NCBI RefSeq assembly: GCF_022812285.1
Contig: NZ_CP093300.1
Span: 4,092,001-4,156,000 of the forward strand
Direction: 5' to 3'
Origin: Alkalihalobacillus sp. LMS39
GTDB lineage: Bacteria > Bacillota > Bacilli > Bacillales > Bacillaceae_F
Length of the DNA: 64,000 nt
Below the pieces are notes generated by a model that was not told the DNA's origin, searched no databases, and was given only the letters and a program-made list of their open reading frames with translations. A program made the position numbers and the translations under genes. This document shows positions 26,455 through 35,092 of this stretch, in pieces (position 1 is the stretch's first letter; every line of letters starts with the position of its first letter).

Positions 26455-26616
26455 CTTCAATTTCCTTTCTAACAACGTAATCACGTCCTTATTGTACGTT
26501 GTTTCCACAAAAAGATTCTCACTTCTCCATTGTAAAAGATTTTGTTCGCAATAGGAATGATGTTGATGGTTATGGTAAACTAACAGTATGTTCGTTGATA
26601 AAAGGAAGTGATACTG

Positions 26617-27555
26617 ATGAGAGTCGTCCAAAATATGGCGGAACTAATTGGACAAACGCCACTCGTAAAGTTAAATAGAATCGATGATAAAAAGGGAGCT
26701 ACCGTCTACTTGAAGCTTGAATTTTTTAATCCAAGCAAAAGTGTCAAAGACCGTGCCGCTTACCATATGATAACCGAAGCAGAAAAACAGGGGTTATTAA
26801 AGCCTGGTGCAACCATTATTGAACCTACAAGTGGAAATACTGGCATTGGGTTAGCGATGAATGCGGCGGCAAAAGGCTATAAAGCGATTCTTGTTATGCC
26901 GGATACAATGACACAAGAACGAATTAATATTCTTAAAGCCTATGGAGCAGAAGTTGTGTTAACGGACGGCGATTTAAAAATGCCCGGAGCTATTGATAAA
27001 GCGCATGAACTTGTAAAGACAATTCCAAATTCATTTATGCCGATGCAATTTGAAAATAATGCAAATCCCGATGCTCACCGTCATACAACGGCCGTTGAAA
27101 TTAAAGAGGCATTAGATAGTATTGGAAAGCCATTATCTGCTTTTGTAGCAGCGTCTGGAACTGGTGGAACTATTACAGGAACAGGGGAGGAATTAAAGAA
27201 GTTTTATCCAAAAGCAACCGTTCATGTTGTCGAGCCTGCTGGTTCTCCTGTTTTATCTGGAGGAAAACCTGGCCCACATAAACTCGTTGGCACAAGCCCT
27301 GGTTTTATTCCTGACATTTTAAATGAAGATGTATATGATGAAATTTTCAAAATTAAAGATGAAGATGCGTATGAAACGACGATCGCCTTATCCCAACAAG
27401 AAGGCATCCTCGTCGGCCCTTCTTCTGGTGCAGCGTGCTATGCTGCATTACAAGTCGCAAAACGGCTAACTCCAGAAGATGTTGTCGTTGCGATTGTTTG
27501 CGATACTGGTGAACGCTATTTATCAACGGATTTATTCGATTTTGAAAACAAATAA
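26617..27555 (+). CDS. ytkP: Cysteine synthase, YtkP type
   Basis: A 312-residue PLP enzyme of the O-acetylserine sulfhydrylase family. The PLP lysine is K44 in NPSKSVKDRAA, the phosphate-binding loop GTGGTITGTGEELK and the TSGNTGIG substrate loop are intact, and the C-terminal GPSSGAACYAA is typical. It joins sulfide to O-acetylserine. The homologue in B. subtilis at this position is YtkP, a second cysteine synthase besides CysK. ATG 26617 is chosen over GTG 26608, which overlaps the ribosome site. Confidence 0.92.
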   Translation: MRVVQNMAELIGQTPLVKLNRIDDKKGATVYLKLEFFNPSKSVKDRAAYHMITEAEKQGLLKPGATIIEPTSGNTGIGLAMNAAAKGYKAILVMPDTMTQERINILKAYGAEVVLTDGDLKMPGAIDKAHELVKTIPNSFMPMQFENNANPDAHRHTTAVEIKEALDSIGKPLSAFVAASGTGGTITGTGEELKKFYPKATVHVVEPAGSPVLSGGKPGPHKLVGTSPGFIPDILNEDVYDEIFKIKDEDAYETTIALSQQEGILVGPSSGAACYAALQVAKRLTPEDVVVAIVCDTGERYLSTDLFDFENK

Positions 27556-27576
27556 TTTCATCATTATATTCACTAT

Positions 27577-27665
27577 AAGAAAAACGCGGAGCATCTTTTC
27601 GTTTCAAGAATAAGATTTCAAAGCTTCGCTGCTACACCGAAATTTTTATGCTTTCTTATCTTTTG
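27577..27665 (+). repeat. Convergent-gap repeat, short form (copy d)
   Basis: Starts AAGAAAAACGCGGAGC, lacks the whole GCGAAGTGCGG to CCTTCGCT centre, and resumes at CAAGAATAAGATTTCAAAGC. It lies between ytkP (+) and pepV (-) and abuts the terminator. Confidence 0.75.
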
Positions 27666-27699
27666 AAAAAGGGTGTCCTTTTTGAGGAACACCCTTTTT
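27666..27699. terminator. Bidirectional terminator, ytkP/pepV
   Basis: AAAAAGGGTGTCC faces GGAACACCCTTTTT, with T tracts on both strands. Confidence 0.85.
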
Positions 27700-27706
27700 C
27701 ATTACA

Positions 27707-29119
27707 TCATTTTTTTGCTAACTCATAAATCGCTTCCGCGTATAAGGCGGTTGCTTGCAACAGGTCATCAATGGAAATATATTCATCCTTTTGGTGAGCC
27801 ACATCTGGTCTACCTGGAAATAACGGTCCAAATGCAACCCCTTCTTTTAATGACCTTGCATATGTGCCTCCCCCTATTGATACTAACGTCGCTTTTTCTC
27901 CCATTTGCTTTTCGTACACTCTTTGTAATGTTTGAATTAGTGGCGAATCTTCTTTCACATAGTGAGGTGTAGAATGACTTAAGATGGTAAAGCCCATATT
28001 ATATTCGTTCATCTTTTGCTGTAACTGCTCTTCTAATAGTTCAAACGTATGCGTAACAGGATAACGAATCGTACAACTGATTTTCCCACCTTCACCTGAA
28101 GAAAAAGAAAACACACCCGGATTTATCGTTAAGTCTCCACTCACTTTATCAGACCAGGCAATTCCTAATGCTTGACCTCTTGATTCATCAACTAAATAAG
28201 AAGTAATAAACTGTAAAAACGGATGAGGTTGTGAAAACAAGGAATGTAAAAATTCACCAACGTATACCCCTGCATTTATTCCATTTTTCGGCTCCATGCC
28301 ATGCGCAGAAACGCCATGAACTCGAATATGTATTAGTTCACCGTCTTTTTCCATATATCCTTTTAAATCACGCTTTTCGAGATACCGTTGAAATTGTTCT
28401 TCTATCGATACTTGAAGCTCTTGGCTTTTACATGATACTGTTGCTTCACAAAGATCAGGTACCATATTTACACGTTGACCTGCTCGAAATGTTAGAAGAG
28501 TAAGTTGCTCCTCTATTTTTTCACTTGTAGGAAAACTAAACTCAATATCAGCTATCCCTTTTTCCGCATGGATAATTGGGAAATCTGCATCTGGTGCAAA
28601 ACCTGTTGTTGGCATTTCATCATGAGCAAAATAATGCTCAACACAACGCCATTCACTTTCTTCATCTGTGCCAATAATCATTCGAACTCGTTTTGATAAA
28701 GGAAGCTCTAGGTCTTTAACGATCTTCATCGCAAAATAAGCGGCCATTGTCGGCCCTTTATCATCAATCGCCCCTCTTGCATATACATTCCCATTCCGAA
28801 TATCAGCTGCAAAAGGAGGACTTGTCCATCCATCCCCTGGTGGGACAACATCAATATGACATAGTACTCCGACTAAGTCTTCTCCTTGCCCAAATTCTAT
28901 TGTTCCAGCATAACCATCAAGATTTTTTATGGTAAATTGATCCTCTTTACCTTTCATTAACAAATAATTCAAAGCCTTCATAATCCCTTTACCAAATGGT
29001 TGTCCATTTGTCGCTGTTTCTTCATCAAGGACGCTGTTTATTTGCAAAAAGGCTTGAGTTGATAGGATGATTTCCTCTCTTCTTTTTTCCACTTCATTTG
29101 TAAAATTTATTGTGCTCAC
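27707..29119 (-). CDS. pepV: Xaa-His-type dipeptidase PepV
   Basis: A 470-residue M20-family dipeptidase. Metal ligands are seen in LVGVLCHIDVVPPGDGW (His and catalytic Asp), GAIDDKGPTMA (bridging Asp), GTDEESEWRC (Glu pair), APDADFP and the late YARSLKEGVAFG. It has the lid-domain insert of PepV. It hydrolyses dipeptides in the cytoplasm; B. subtilis homologue YtjP. The start is a GTG eight bases after GGAGG. Confidence 0.93.
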   Translation of the reverse strand: MSTINFTNEVEKRREEIILSTQAFLQINSVLDEETATNGQPFGKGIMKALNYLLMKGKEDQFTIKNLDGYAGTIEFGQGEDLVGVLCHIDVVPPGDGWTSPPFAADIRNGNVYARGAIDDKGPTMAAYFAMKIVKDLELPLSKRVRMIIGTDEESEWRCVEHYFAHDEMPTTGFAPDADFPIIHAEKGIADIEFSFPTSEKIEEQLTLLTFRAGQRVNMVPDLCEATVSCKSQELQVSIEEQFQRYLEKRDLKGYMEKDGELIHIRVHGVSAHGMEPKNGINAGVYVGEFLHSLFSQPHPFLQFITSYLVDESRGQALGIAWSDKVSGDLTINPGVFSFSSGEGGKISCTIRYPVTHTFELLEEQLQQKMNEYNMGFTILSHSTPHYVKEDSPLIQTLQRVYEKQMGEKATLVSIGGGTYARSLKEGVAFGPLFPGRPDVAHQKDEYISIDDLLQATALYAEAIYELAKK

Positions 29120-29442
29120 ATCATTTTCCTCCTACTTTTGTTGTTTACCAGTATAGACGAACACTTTGCTAATTGAACATAATTATTGTACAATATCCGT
29201 AAAGGTGGGGAACAAAATAATTTTAGCCATACACATGGTTGCTCTATTTGCCTACCCATATATAATTAAATCCATTTTCTCACATTTGTCCTGGCAACAA
29301 AAGCAGCTTATGCAGTGAGTAAGAAATATTTCACTGTACATTCGACCAAGCAACCTAAATTAGGATTGGCACGAATGATCGTTACCCCCTTTTAATACAA
29401 TGGATGTAAAGGACTATCATCTATTAAATAAGGAGTGGTTTT
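29120..29442 (+). other. Intergenic region with a possible promoter and micro-ORF
   Basis: Between the divergent pepV and ytzE genes. TTGCTA, 17-bp spacer, TACAAT lies around 29171-29200 on the plus strand. It is followed by a hydrophobic reading frame (ATGGTTGCTCTATTTGCC from about 29236, ending at a TGA near 29317) lacking a good ribosome site. No repeat copy is present. I would not call a gene here without expression data. Confidence 0.2.
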
Positions 29443-29661
29443 TTGAAAACTTCAACTGATCGTATGATGACACGAATTAAATCGATTTACCTCTATATAA
29501 AACAAAGGGGGACCGTCTCAACGAATGAATTAGTTGAAGAGTTTGGGATTACTCAAAGAACAATCCAGCGGGACTTAAACGTCTTAGAGTATAATGATTT
29601 AGTCTTTAGTCCGAGCCGTGGGAAATGGACAGTGACAAAGAAGAAAACAAAAGTCTCATAA
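29443..29661 (+). CDS. ytzE: DeoR-type small HTH protein YtzE
   Basis: A 72-residue protein consisting only of the DeoR winged helix: RIKSIYLYIKQRGTVSTNEL, VEEFGITQRTIQRDLNVLEY and SPSRGKWTVT. It has no effector domain, so it may act as a stand-alone DNA-binding protein. It starts at TTG 29443, seven bases after AGGAG, and matches B. subtilis YtzE in length and sequence. Confidence 0.88.
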   Translation: MKTSTDRMMTRIKSIYLYIKQRGTVSTNELVEEFGITQRTIQRDLNVLEYNDLVFSPSRGKWTVTKKKTKVS

Positions 29662-29684
29662 AACTACATGATAAAGAAGGATTA

Positions 29685-29718
29685 GCCACAGTATAGGCCA
29701 CTGTGGCTTTTCCTTTTT
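29685..29718. terminator. Terminator after ytzE
   Basis: AGCCACAGT / ACTGTGGCT with a 7-nt loop, followed on the plus strand by a T-rich tail. Confidence 0.8.
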
Positions 29719-30435
29719 TTAAGACGAATGGCTTCGTAACAGTTCCACTTCATCTTCGGTTAATTCCCGATACTCTCCTAACGCTAACTCTTCGTCAAGT
29801 TGTAACGGTCCAATCGATATCCTCTTTAGTTCTGTTACCCTTTTGCCTACTGCAATAAACATTCTTTTTACTTGATGAAACTTTCCTTCTGATATCGTTA
29901 ACGAAATCGATGATATCTCACCTTGTTTATTTATTATTAATTCAGCTGGTTTCGTAACATAACCATCATCTAACTCGACTCCTTGTTTAAATTGAGCAAT
30001 ATCTTCTTCTGACACTCTTCCCCTCACCGTAGCTATGTATGTCTTTGGTACATGTTTTTTTGGAGCCATTAATTCATGCGCTAATTTCCCATCATTTGTT
30101 AAAAGTACAAACCCTTCTGTATCTTTATCTAAGCGACCAACGGGAAACGGGTCAAACATGGCGTGCTCATAAGCCAGAAGATCAACAACGGTTTCATGCT
30201 CAGTATCTTCTGTTGCGGAAATAACCCCTTTTGGTTTATTTAACATCAAATAAATAAACTCTTTATACTCAACAATTTCTCCATGAACTACAACTTCATT
30301 TTTTTCTGGGTCTACTTGTGTTTTTGGATCTTTTGCAGGTTGACCATCAATAAGGACTGTTCCCGTTTTTAATAATTTTTTTACTTCCTTACGGGTACCA
30401 TACCCCATATTCGCTAACAGTTTATCAATTCTCAT
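29719..30435 (-). CDS. rsuA: 16S rRNA pseudouridine synthase, RsuA family
   Basis: About 238 residues. An N-terminal S4 RNA-binding domain (MRIDKLLANMGYGTRKEVKKLL) is followed by the RsuA/RluB catalytic domain with PVGRLDKDTEGFVLLTNDG (catalytic Asp) and GKFHQVKRMF. It makes a pseudouridine in rRNA, most likely position 516 of 16S rRNA. The second of two adjacent ATGs (30435) has better spacing to GAGGTG. It overlaps the end of the frameshifted gene upstream. Confidence 0.92.
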   Translation of the reverse strand: MRIDKLLANMGYGTRKEVKKLLKTGTVLIDGQPAKDPKTQVDPEKNEVVVHGEIVEYKEFIYLMLNKPKGVISATEDTEHETVVDLLAYEHAMFDPFPVGRLDKDTEGFVLLTNDGKLAHELMAPKKHVPKTYIATVRGRVSEEDIAQFKQGVELDDGYVTKPAELIINKQGEISSISLTISEGKFHQVKRMFIAVGKRVTELKRISIGPLQLDEELALGEYRELTEDEVELLRSHSS

Positions 30436-31109
30436 CATGCACCTCGTTTTCCACTTCCCTTGCTATTTTCTTGCCAAAATGACCTAATGTATCGTTCATA
30501 TAACTTTGAATGACACCGCGGCTCGTAATTTCAAGCGAATGTTGAAGCATCTCATCGTTCACTTTTTGGTTTTGTAGTTCTTTTTTTACGATAACAGCAA
30601 ACTGAATCGCCATTTCCGTCACTTTTTGATTCATGAATAATACATCTTCTTCAGCTGCTTCCATGAGTTTCATGTCTTTTAAAAACCATTGCCCAACTTG
30701 GGTGATTTCTTCTTTATCATTTCCTTCAATCGCTAACATCGCTTTATTATCTTTCATACTTTGTTCGGCATGTCCGACAAACTTACAAGGAATAATTTTA
30801 CCATGCTTTATTAGCTTCTGTACGTCTTTTTTCATCATCGCCGTAGCAAAATAATAAAATACGCAATTCTTTGAAAAGAGATGACCATACTCTTCAAAAA
30901 AAAGGAGCATACGCCTCAGCAGGTAGTGTCAGCCATACATGTGTCGCCTTTGGAAACTCGTTTGCCGAAACTTCAAAGAGCACTTTTGAATGGCTAACTG
31001 CTTTATTCAGCTTCTCCTTATTTCTAGAATACAATCCAACATGAACATCAGGCTGTTTAAATTGTAACAGACATGTCGCTAATTTTCCGTAGCCAATTAG
31101 TATAACCAT
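30425..31109 (-). pseudogene. Rossmann-type NAD(P)-binding protein gene split by a frameshift
   Basis: The first part (from ATG 31109, after GGAGG) starts VILIGYGKLATCLLQ, a nucleotide-binding beta-alpha-beta start, and runs to AEAYAPFF, where TGA follows. The second part continues in another frame with FEEYGHLFSKNCVFYYFATAM, CKFVGHAEQSM and ITSRGVIQSYMNDTLGHFG. Both parts belong to one protein of about 230 residues similar to ketopantoate-reductase/ProC-like Bacillaceae proteins. The break is a run of eight A (plus strand 30896-30903); seven would restore one frame. It may be a mutation, a sequence error or a phase switch. Confidence 0.75.
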
Positions 31110-31139
31110 CTGTATCTCCTCCATAATATTAGGTTAAAA

Positions 31140-31184
31140 AAAGGCCGCCCCAGTAGGTGATAATTCCCCTTTGGGACAACCTTC
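31140..31184 (-). terminator. Terminator-like hairpin
   Basis: AAGG..GTCCCA pairs with TGGGGC..CCTT on the minus strand and is followed by seven T. It ends the rodA-like transcript at 31235. Confidence 0.65.
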
Positions 31185-31234
31185 ATAAAAGAAGCGTCGT
31201 CGGTTTCTATCTTTTCTCTAAAGTTGTCATTTCC

Positions 31235-32407
31235 CTAATCTTCCTCGGTCTCAAACATGTAATAGCGCGTTCTCATATTCACATTTAATACAATTCCAAT
31301 CGCAAGCATATTTGTCATTAACGCACTTCCTCCATAACTAATAAAAGGAAGAGCCAAACCAGTAATCGGCATTAAACCAATCGTCATAGCGATATTTTGG
31401 AAGATTTGAAATACTAATAATCCGATAACACCAGAAACTAAATACGTTCCGAATAAATTATTACAGCTAAAAGCAATGATAATCATCCGATAAAACATAA
31501 AGAAATAAATGACGAGTAACACGGTCGCTCCAATAAACCCGAACTCTTCTCCAATGACTGTAAAAATGAAGTCGGTATGAATTTCAGGTACTCGCCCACT
31601 TTGAGATTGTAATCCTTCCATAAATCCTGAGCCATATAATTGTCCAGAGCCAATTCCTCGTAATGCTTCTGTTAACTGATAACCATAACTTGCTTCATGA
31701 CTTCTTGGATCTAGCCACCCGTATATCCGTTCCATTTGGTGAGATTCAATGACTTTTGAAAAAATAGAAAAATAATTATTGTGTAACCAAATTAAAAAAC
31801 CTAATCCTGCCACTCCTAACGATCCTAACAACCCTAACATTCTCCATGTTACACCAGACATAAGCACCATAGTCGCCATTATGCTTCCGATAACTAATGC
31901 TGTTCCTAAGTCAGGTTGAATTAGAATTAAGAAAAACGGAGGTAATCCAACTGCCATTATCTTTCCAACTAATATAACATCAGAAGCAAAACTTTTTTCT
32001 CTTCCTTCTTTTGTTATTCGGTATAGCAAATGTGATAACGCGATAATAACAAAAATTTTCACAAACTCTGACGGTTGAAATTCAAAAAAACCAAGGTCAA
32101 TCCAGCGTCTTGACCCATTTTTCACCATTCCTCCAAAATGTACCCATAGTAATAAAATAATTCCTATGACATATAAGGGAATTGAAAAGCTTCGTAATAA
32201 TTCATAATCAATGGTCATAACCGCTACCATTAAAATTAACCCGGCAATAAACCAAATCACTTGTCGCTCAACGAAATAAGTCGGGTTACTTGGAAAGTAC
32301 TGACCGGAACCACTATACACTGCAATTAAACTAATACACATTAATAAGAACAGTAAAAACAATAATGTATAGTCAATTTGTTGCCAATACGATTTACGTT
32401 CTTCCAT
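31235..32407 (-). CDS. SEDS-family cell-wall polymerase, RodA/FtsW type (copy 1)
   Basis: A 390-residue protein with ten predicted membrane segments. SEDS motifs are present: FFEFQPSEFVKI, QPDLGTALV (catalytic-type Asp), GSGQLYGSGFMEG, PEIHTDFIFTVIGEEFGFIG and MPITGLALPFISYGGS. SEDS proteins polymerise peptidoglycan together with a class B penicillin-binding protein. The ATG at 32407 follows GGAGG. It lies 42 nt after a second SEDS gene on the same strand; no class B PBP is adjacent. Confidence 0.9.
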   Translation of the reverse strand: MEERKSYWQQIDYTLLFLLFLLMCISLIAVYSGSGQYFPSNPTYFVERQVIWFIAGLILMVAVMTIDYELLRSFSIPLYVIGIILLLWVHFGGMVKNGSRRWIDLGFFEFQPSEFVKIFVIIALSHLLYRITKEGREKSFASDVILVGKIMAVGLPPFFLILIQPDLGTALVIGSIMATMVLMSGVTWRMLGLLGSLGVAGLGFLIWLHNNYFSIFSKVIESHQMERIYGWLDPRSHEASYGYQLTEALRGIGSGQLYGSGFMEGLQSQSGRVPEIHTDFIFTVIGEEFGFIGATVLLVIYFFMFYRMIIIAFSCNNLFGTYLVSGVIGLLVFQIFQNIAMTIGLMPITGLALPFISYGGSALMTNMLAIGIVLNVNMRTRYYMFETEED

Positions 32408-32449
32408 TATGTCCTGTCCTCCATCTATATCAAACATCGATACTTATCT

Positions 32450-33583
32450 TTATGCTGAAAGTGCGACATCTTCCTTCATTCTTTTAATTTTTTGATTATG
32501 CTTGGATATGTTAGCCAAAATAGCAATTGAAACTAGTGACACTAAGAGTGACGATCCACCATTACTAATGAAAGGTAATGGGATCCCTGTAATTGGTAAC
32601 ATCCCAGCCACAGCGCCAACATTAAAAACAACTTGAATGGCAATTTGGAATACAATTCCATATGCTAATAAACTTCCAAATGGACTTTTACATTGAGCGC
32701 CAATTAACACACCTTTTACAAGAATAATAAAATAACAAACAAAGATAAAGGCAACTCCAAACAACCCTAATTCTTCTGATATGATAGCAAGAATAAAATC
32801 CGTATGAGGCTCAGGTAGATATAGAAGTTTTTGTACACTTTGTCCTAAACCAGTTCCCGTTAATCCCCCGTGCGAAATCGCAACATAGGACTGAATTAGT
32901 TGATAACCAGAGTCGACAGGGTTTGCAAAAGGGTCGCGGAATCCAACTAATCGTTGGAAGCGATAGGGTTCAAATACCGCGAGCACCGTAAATAAAGATG
33001 CCCCTATTGCCCCAAGGCCAATTAAATGAGTAAACTTTGCACCAGAAAAAAAGACAATTAGTCCGGTAACTAATAAAATGGATGTTGCTGTTCCTAAATC
33101 AGGTTGTCCCATAATTAAACCTAAAATCACACAAACTACAATAAGTGGAGGTAACAACCCTTTTACAAACTGATTAATATATGCTTGCTTCGAAGAATAA
33201 ACTTGTGCTAAATAAATGATAATACCAATTTTAACAAATTCAGAAGGTTGCATTCGTAATGGTCCGACTTGCAACCACCGTTGGGCACCTTTAACTTCAG
33301 TTCCCACAAATAATACTAATGCTAATAATAAAATTGAAATCCCAACAATAAAAGGTGATAATTTTCGATAAGCGGCATAAGGAAAATGCAAAATTAAAGC
33401 AAATGCCACAGAAGCCAATCCAAACCACATTAATTGTCGTTTAATAAAATAATAATAATCTCCTTGTTCATATAATGCTAAAACATAGCTTGAACTAAAC
33501 ACCATAATTAAGCCAAATGCAGCTAACAAAAATGTCGTTATAATTAAAAGCCAGTCATTATCCTTTGAAAATGAATAATTCAT
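32450..33583 (-). CDS. SEDS-family cell-wall polymerase, FtsW/SpoVE type (copy 2)
   Basis: A 377-residue, ten-segment membrane protein. The N-terminus GLIMVFSSSYVLAL is FtsW/SpoVE-like. Motifs are LRMQPSEFVKIG, GQPDLGTATSI, GGLTGTGLGQSVQKLLYLPEPHTDFILAI (written here in pieces: GGLTGTGLGQS, PEPHTDFILAI) and MLPITGIPLPFISNGGS. It probably forms an operon with the next SEDS gene. The ATG at 33583 follows GGGGGA; the in-frame extension to 33643 carries a cysteine-rich stretch without a ribosome site and is rejected. Confidence 0.9.
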   Translation of the reverse strand: MNYSFSKDNDWLLIITTFLLAAFGLIMVFSSSYVLALYEQGDYYYFIKRQLMWFGLASVAFALILHFPYAAYRKLSPFIVGISILLLALVLFVGTEVKGAQRWLQVGPLRMQPSEFVKIGIIIYLAQVYSSKQAYINQFVKGLLPPLIVVCVILGLIMGQPDLGTATSILLVTGLIVFFSGAKFTHLIGLGAIGASLFTVLAVFEPYRFQRLVGFRDPFANPVDSGYQLIQSYVAISHGGLTGTGLGQSVQKLLYLPEPHTDFILAIISEELGLFGVAFIFVCYFIILVKGVLIGAQCKSPFGSLLAYGIVFQIAIQVVFNVGAVAGMLPITGIPLPFISNGGSSLLVSLVSIAILANISKHNQKIKRMKEDVALSA

Positions 33584-33707
33584 CCTGTCCCCCGATTTCG
33601 CCCCGAAAAAAACGAGATGGCACTTTTTACATTGCTTGTACAATTATATCACTCCAACAATAAGAGAGAAAGAGGGATTCCCTGTCAACCATTGTCTAAA
33701 ACTATGT

Positions 33708-33746
33708 AAAAGCAACAAAGGTCGGGGTTTGACCTTTGTTGCTTTT
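33708..33746. terminator. Long perfect hairpin at the head of array A
   Basis: AAAAGCAACAAAGGTC (33708-33723) and GACCTTTGTTGCTTTT (33731-33746) pair perfectly over 16 bp around the loop GGGGTTT. The 3' arm recurs at 33838 and 33945 in the array. Confidence 0.85.
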
Positions 33747-33968
33747 CCTTTTCCGAGTAGAGCTTGTCCCCTTCTTTCAGTCCAAACGGCTCTTTGTTTG
33801 GACTAAGGGACTTGCGATGCTCGGAACGTCGGGGTTTGACCTTTGTTGCTTTTCCTTTTTCGAGTGGAGCTTGTCCCCTTCTTTCAGTCCAAACGGCTCT
33901 TTGTTTGGACAAGGGGACTTGCGATGCTCGGAACGTCGGGGTTTGACCTTTGTTGCTTTTCCTTTTCC
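33721..33968. repeat. Tandem array A, 2.3 units of 107 bp
   Basis: Units start at 33721, 33828 and 33935 (the last is partial), each with GTCGGGGTTTGACC. Each full unit holds a nested hairpin: TTCCGAG/CTCGGAA outside (in the first unit), GTCCCCTT/AAGGGGAC, then GTCCAAAC/GTTTGGAC around an 8-nt loop. Frames open through the repeat on both strands look like by-products of repetition and are not called as genes. Confidence 0.9.
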
Positions 33969-34027
33969 ATGCAAAATTGCCGAGGTTCCTTTGTTTCTCA
34001 CCTTGTAGAGAAGTTTCACTAGCCGTT

Positions 34028-34119
34028 CGGACATTTGTTCCGTTATTTCATAAAAAACAAGCTATTTTGGACTTCTGTCAATAAAATAGACACAGAAAAA
34101 CGGAACTTTTTTTCATGAA
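34028..34119. repeat. FFRR element, partial copy 5
   Basis: A clear forward box CGGACATTTGTTCCG at 34028, a decayed second box (GGACTTCTGTC, 34069) and a reverse half-box (AAACGGAAC near 34100). It lies left of the IS3 element. Confidence 0.55.
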
Positions 34120-34144
34120 AACTCTACCGCACTTCGTTTGGTTT

Positions 34145-34192
34145 GGGTGTAGAGAGGAGAAGTTACAGAGACAACTTCTCCTCTCTACACCC
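34145..34192. terminator. Perfect 20-bp hairpin beside the IS element
   Basis: GGGTGTAGAGAGGAGAAGTT (34145-34164) and its exact complement (34173-34192) flank the 8-nt loop ACAGAGAC. It is 12 bases past the transposase stop. No T tract follows on the minus strand, so it may be a transcription barrier or a processing structure. Confidence 0.65.
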
Positions 34193-34204
34193 TAAATGGA
34201 TTAA

Positions 34205-35092
34205 TTATGAGACTGATTCTATGCTTGTGCTATATTTTCTCTCAAAATTATTTGGAGAGAAATATCCTAAGGTTGAATGTTTTCTTCTTTCATTATAAAA
34301 ATTATTAATATAGTAGTTGACCGTTTTAATAGCTTCTGAACGAGTTTTAAAGCGCCTCCTGTAAATCAATTCCTTCTTAATAGTTGCGTGAAAAGATTCG
34401 ATACAAGCGTTGTCATAAGGGTTTCCTGTTCTACTCATACTTATTATCATTCTTTTTTCTTTTAATGTTTGAATATAGTCTGTTGAACAATATTGAGAAC
34501 CACGATCAGAGTGATGAATTAACCCCTCGGGCGGTTGACGCGTCGTAATAGCCATCTGTAGAGCTTTTAATGGTAAATCCTTTTTCATTGACGAACTTTG
34601 ACTCCATCCTACAATTTTTCTCGAAAACAAATCCATGACAGAGGCTAAATAAACCCAGCCCTCTAATGTCCAAATATAAGTAATGTCCGTTACCCAAACC
34701 TTATTAGGGCTATCTACTTTGAAATTTTGGTTAAGTAAATTAGGATAAATTCGCTCGTCATGATTAGAATCTGTAGTAACTATATATTTTTCTTCAGGTG
34801 TCGCCTTTAGGCCCATTTCTTTCATTAACCGTGCAACGGTCTTTTGGGAAACTATATATCCCAAATCAATCAAATCATCATGAACCCTTGGGCTTCCGTA
34901 TGTCCCAAAACTTGTATGAAATGATTGTTGTATCTTTTTTTTAAGTTCATCTCTCTTCTTTTCTCGTTCGGTCGATTCTCTATTTTGACTGGATACCCAT
35001 TTGTAATACCCACTCTTAGATACAGATAGGACTTCGCACATCTTCACAACCAAGTGCTCATCTCGGTGGGAATATATGAAATAAAATTTCAT
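34205..35092 (-). CDS. IS3-family transposase OrfB (DDE integrase)
   Basis: A 295-residue protein: an N-terminal HTH_21-type region (VLSVSKSGYYKW, RVHDDLIDLGYIVSQKTVARLM), then an rve integrase core with the DDE residues in VTDITYIW (D), IHHSDRGSQYCS (D) and SFHATIKKELIY (E). It appears intact. It is normally made as an OrfAB fusion by frameshifting at 35122-35128. Confidence 0.93.
   Translation of the reverse strand: MKFYFIYSHRDEHLVVKMCEVLSVSKSGYYKWVSSQNRESTEREKKRDELKKKIQQSFHTSFGTYGSPRVHDDLIDLGYIVSQKTVARLMKEMGLKATPEEKYIVTTDSNHDERIYPNLLNQNFKVDSPNKVWVTDITYIWTLEGWVYLASVMDLFSRKIVGWSQSSSMKKDLPLKALQMAITTRQPPEGLIHHSDRGSQYCSTDYIQTLKEKRMIISMSRTGNPYDNACIESFHATIKKELIYRRRFKTRSEAIKTVNYYINNFYNERRKHSTLGYFSPNNFERKYSTSIESVS

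Noticed and set aside
30425-30910. The second half of the frameshifted gene as an independent protein
   Set aside because: Its N-terminus would lie at the frameshift point and lacks a ribosome site, while its sequence continues the upstream Rossmann domain.
33721-33968. CRISPR array
   Set aside because: Units are 107 bp and identical along their length, with no short repeat plus variable spacer pattern and no cas genes in the window.
33685-34034. Overlapping reading frames through array A on both strands
   Set aside because: They arise because a repeat unit free of stops in several frames is tandemly copied; no ribosome sites, low-complexity products, and both strands open at once.
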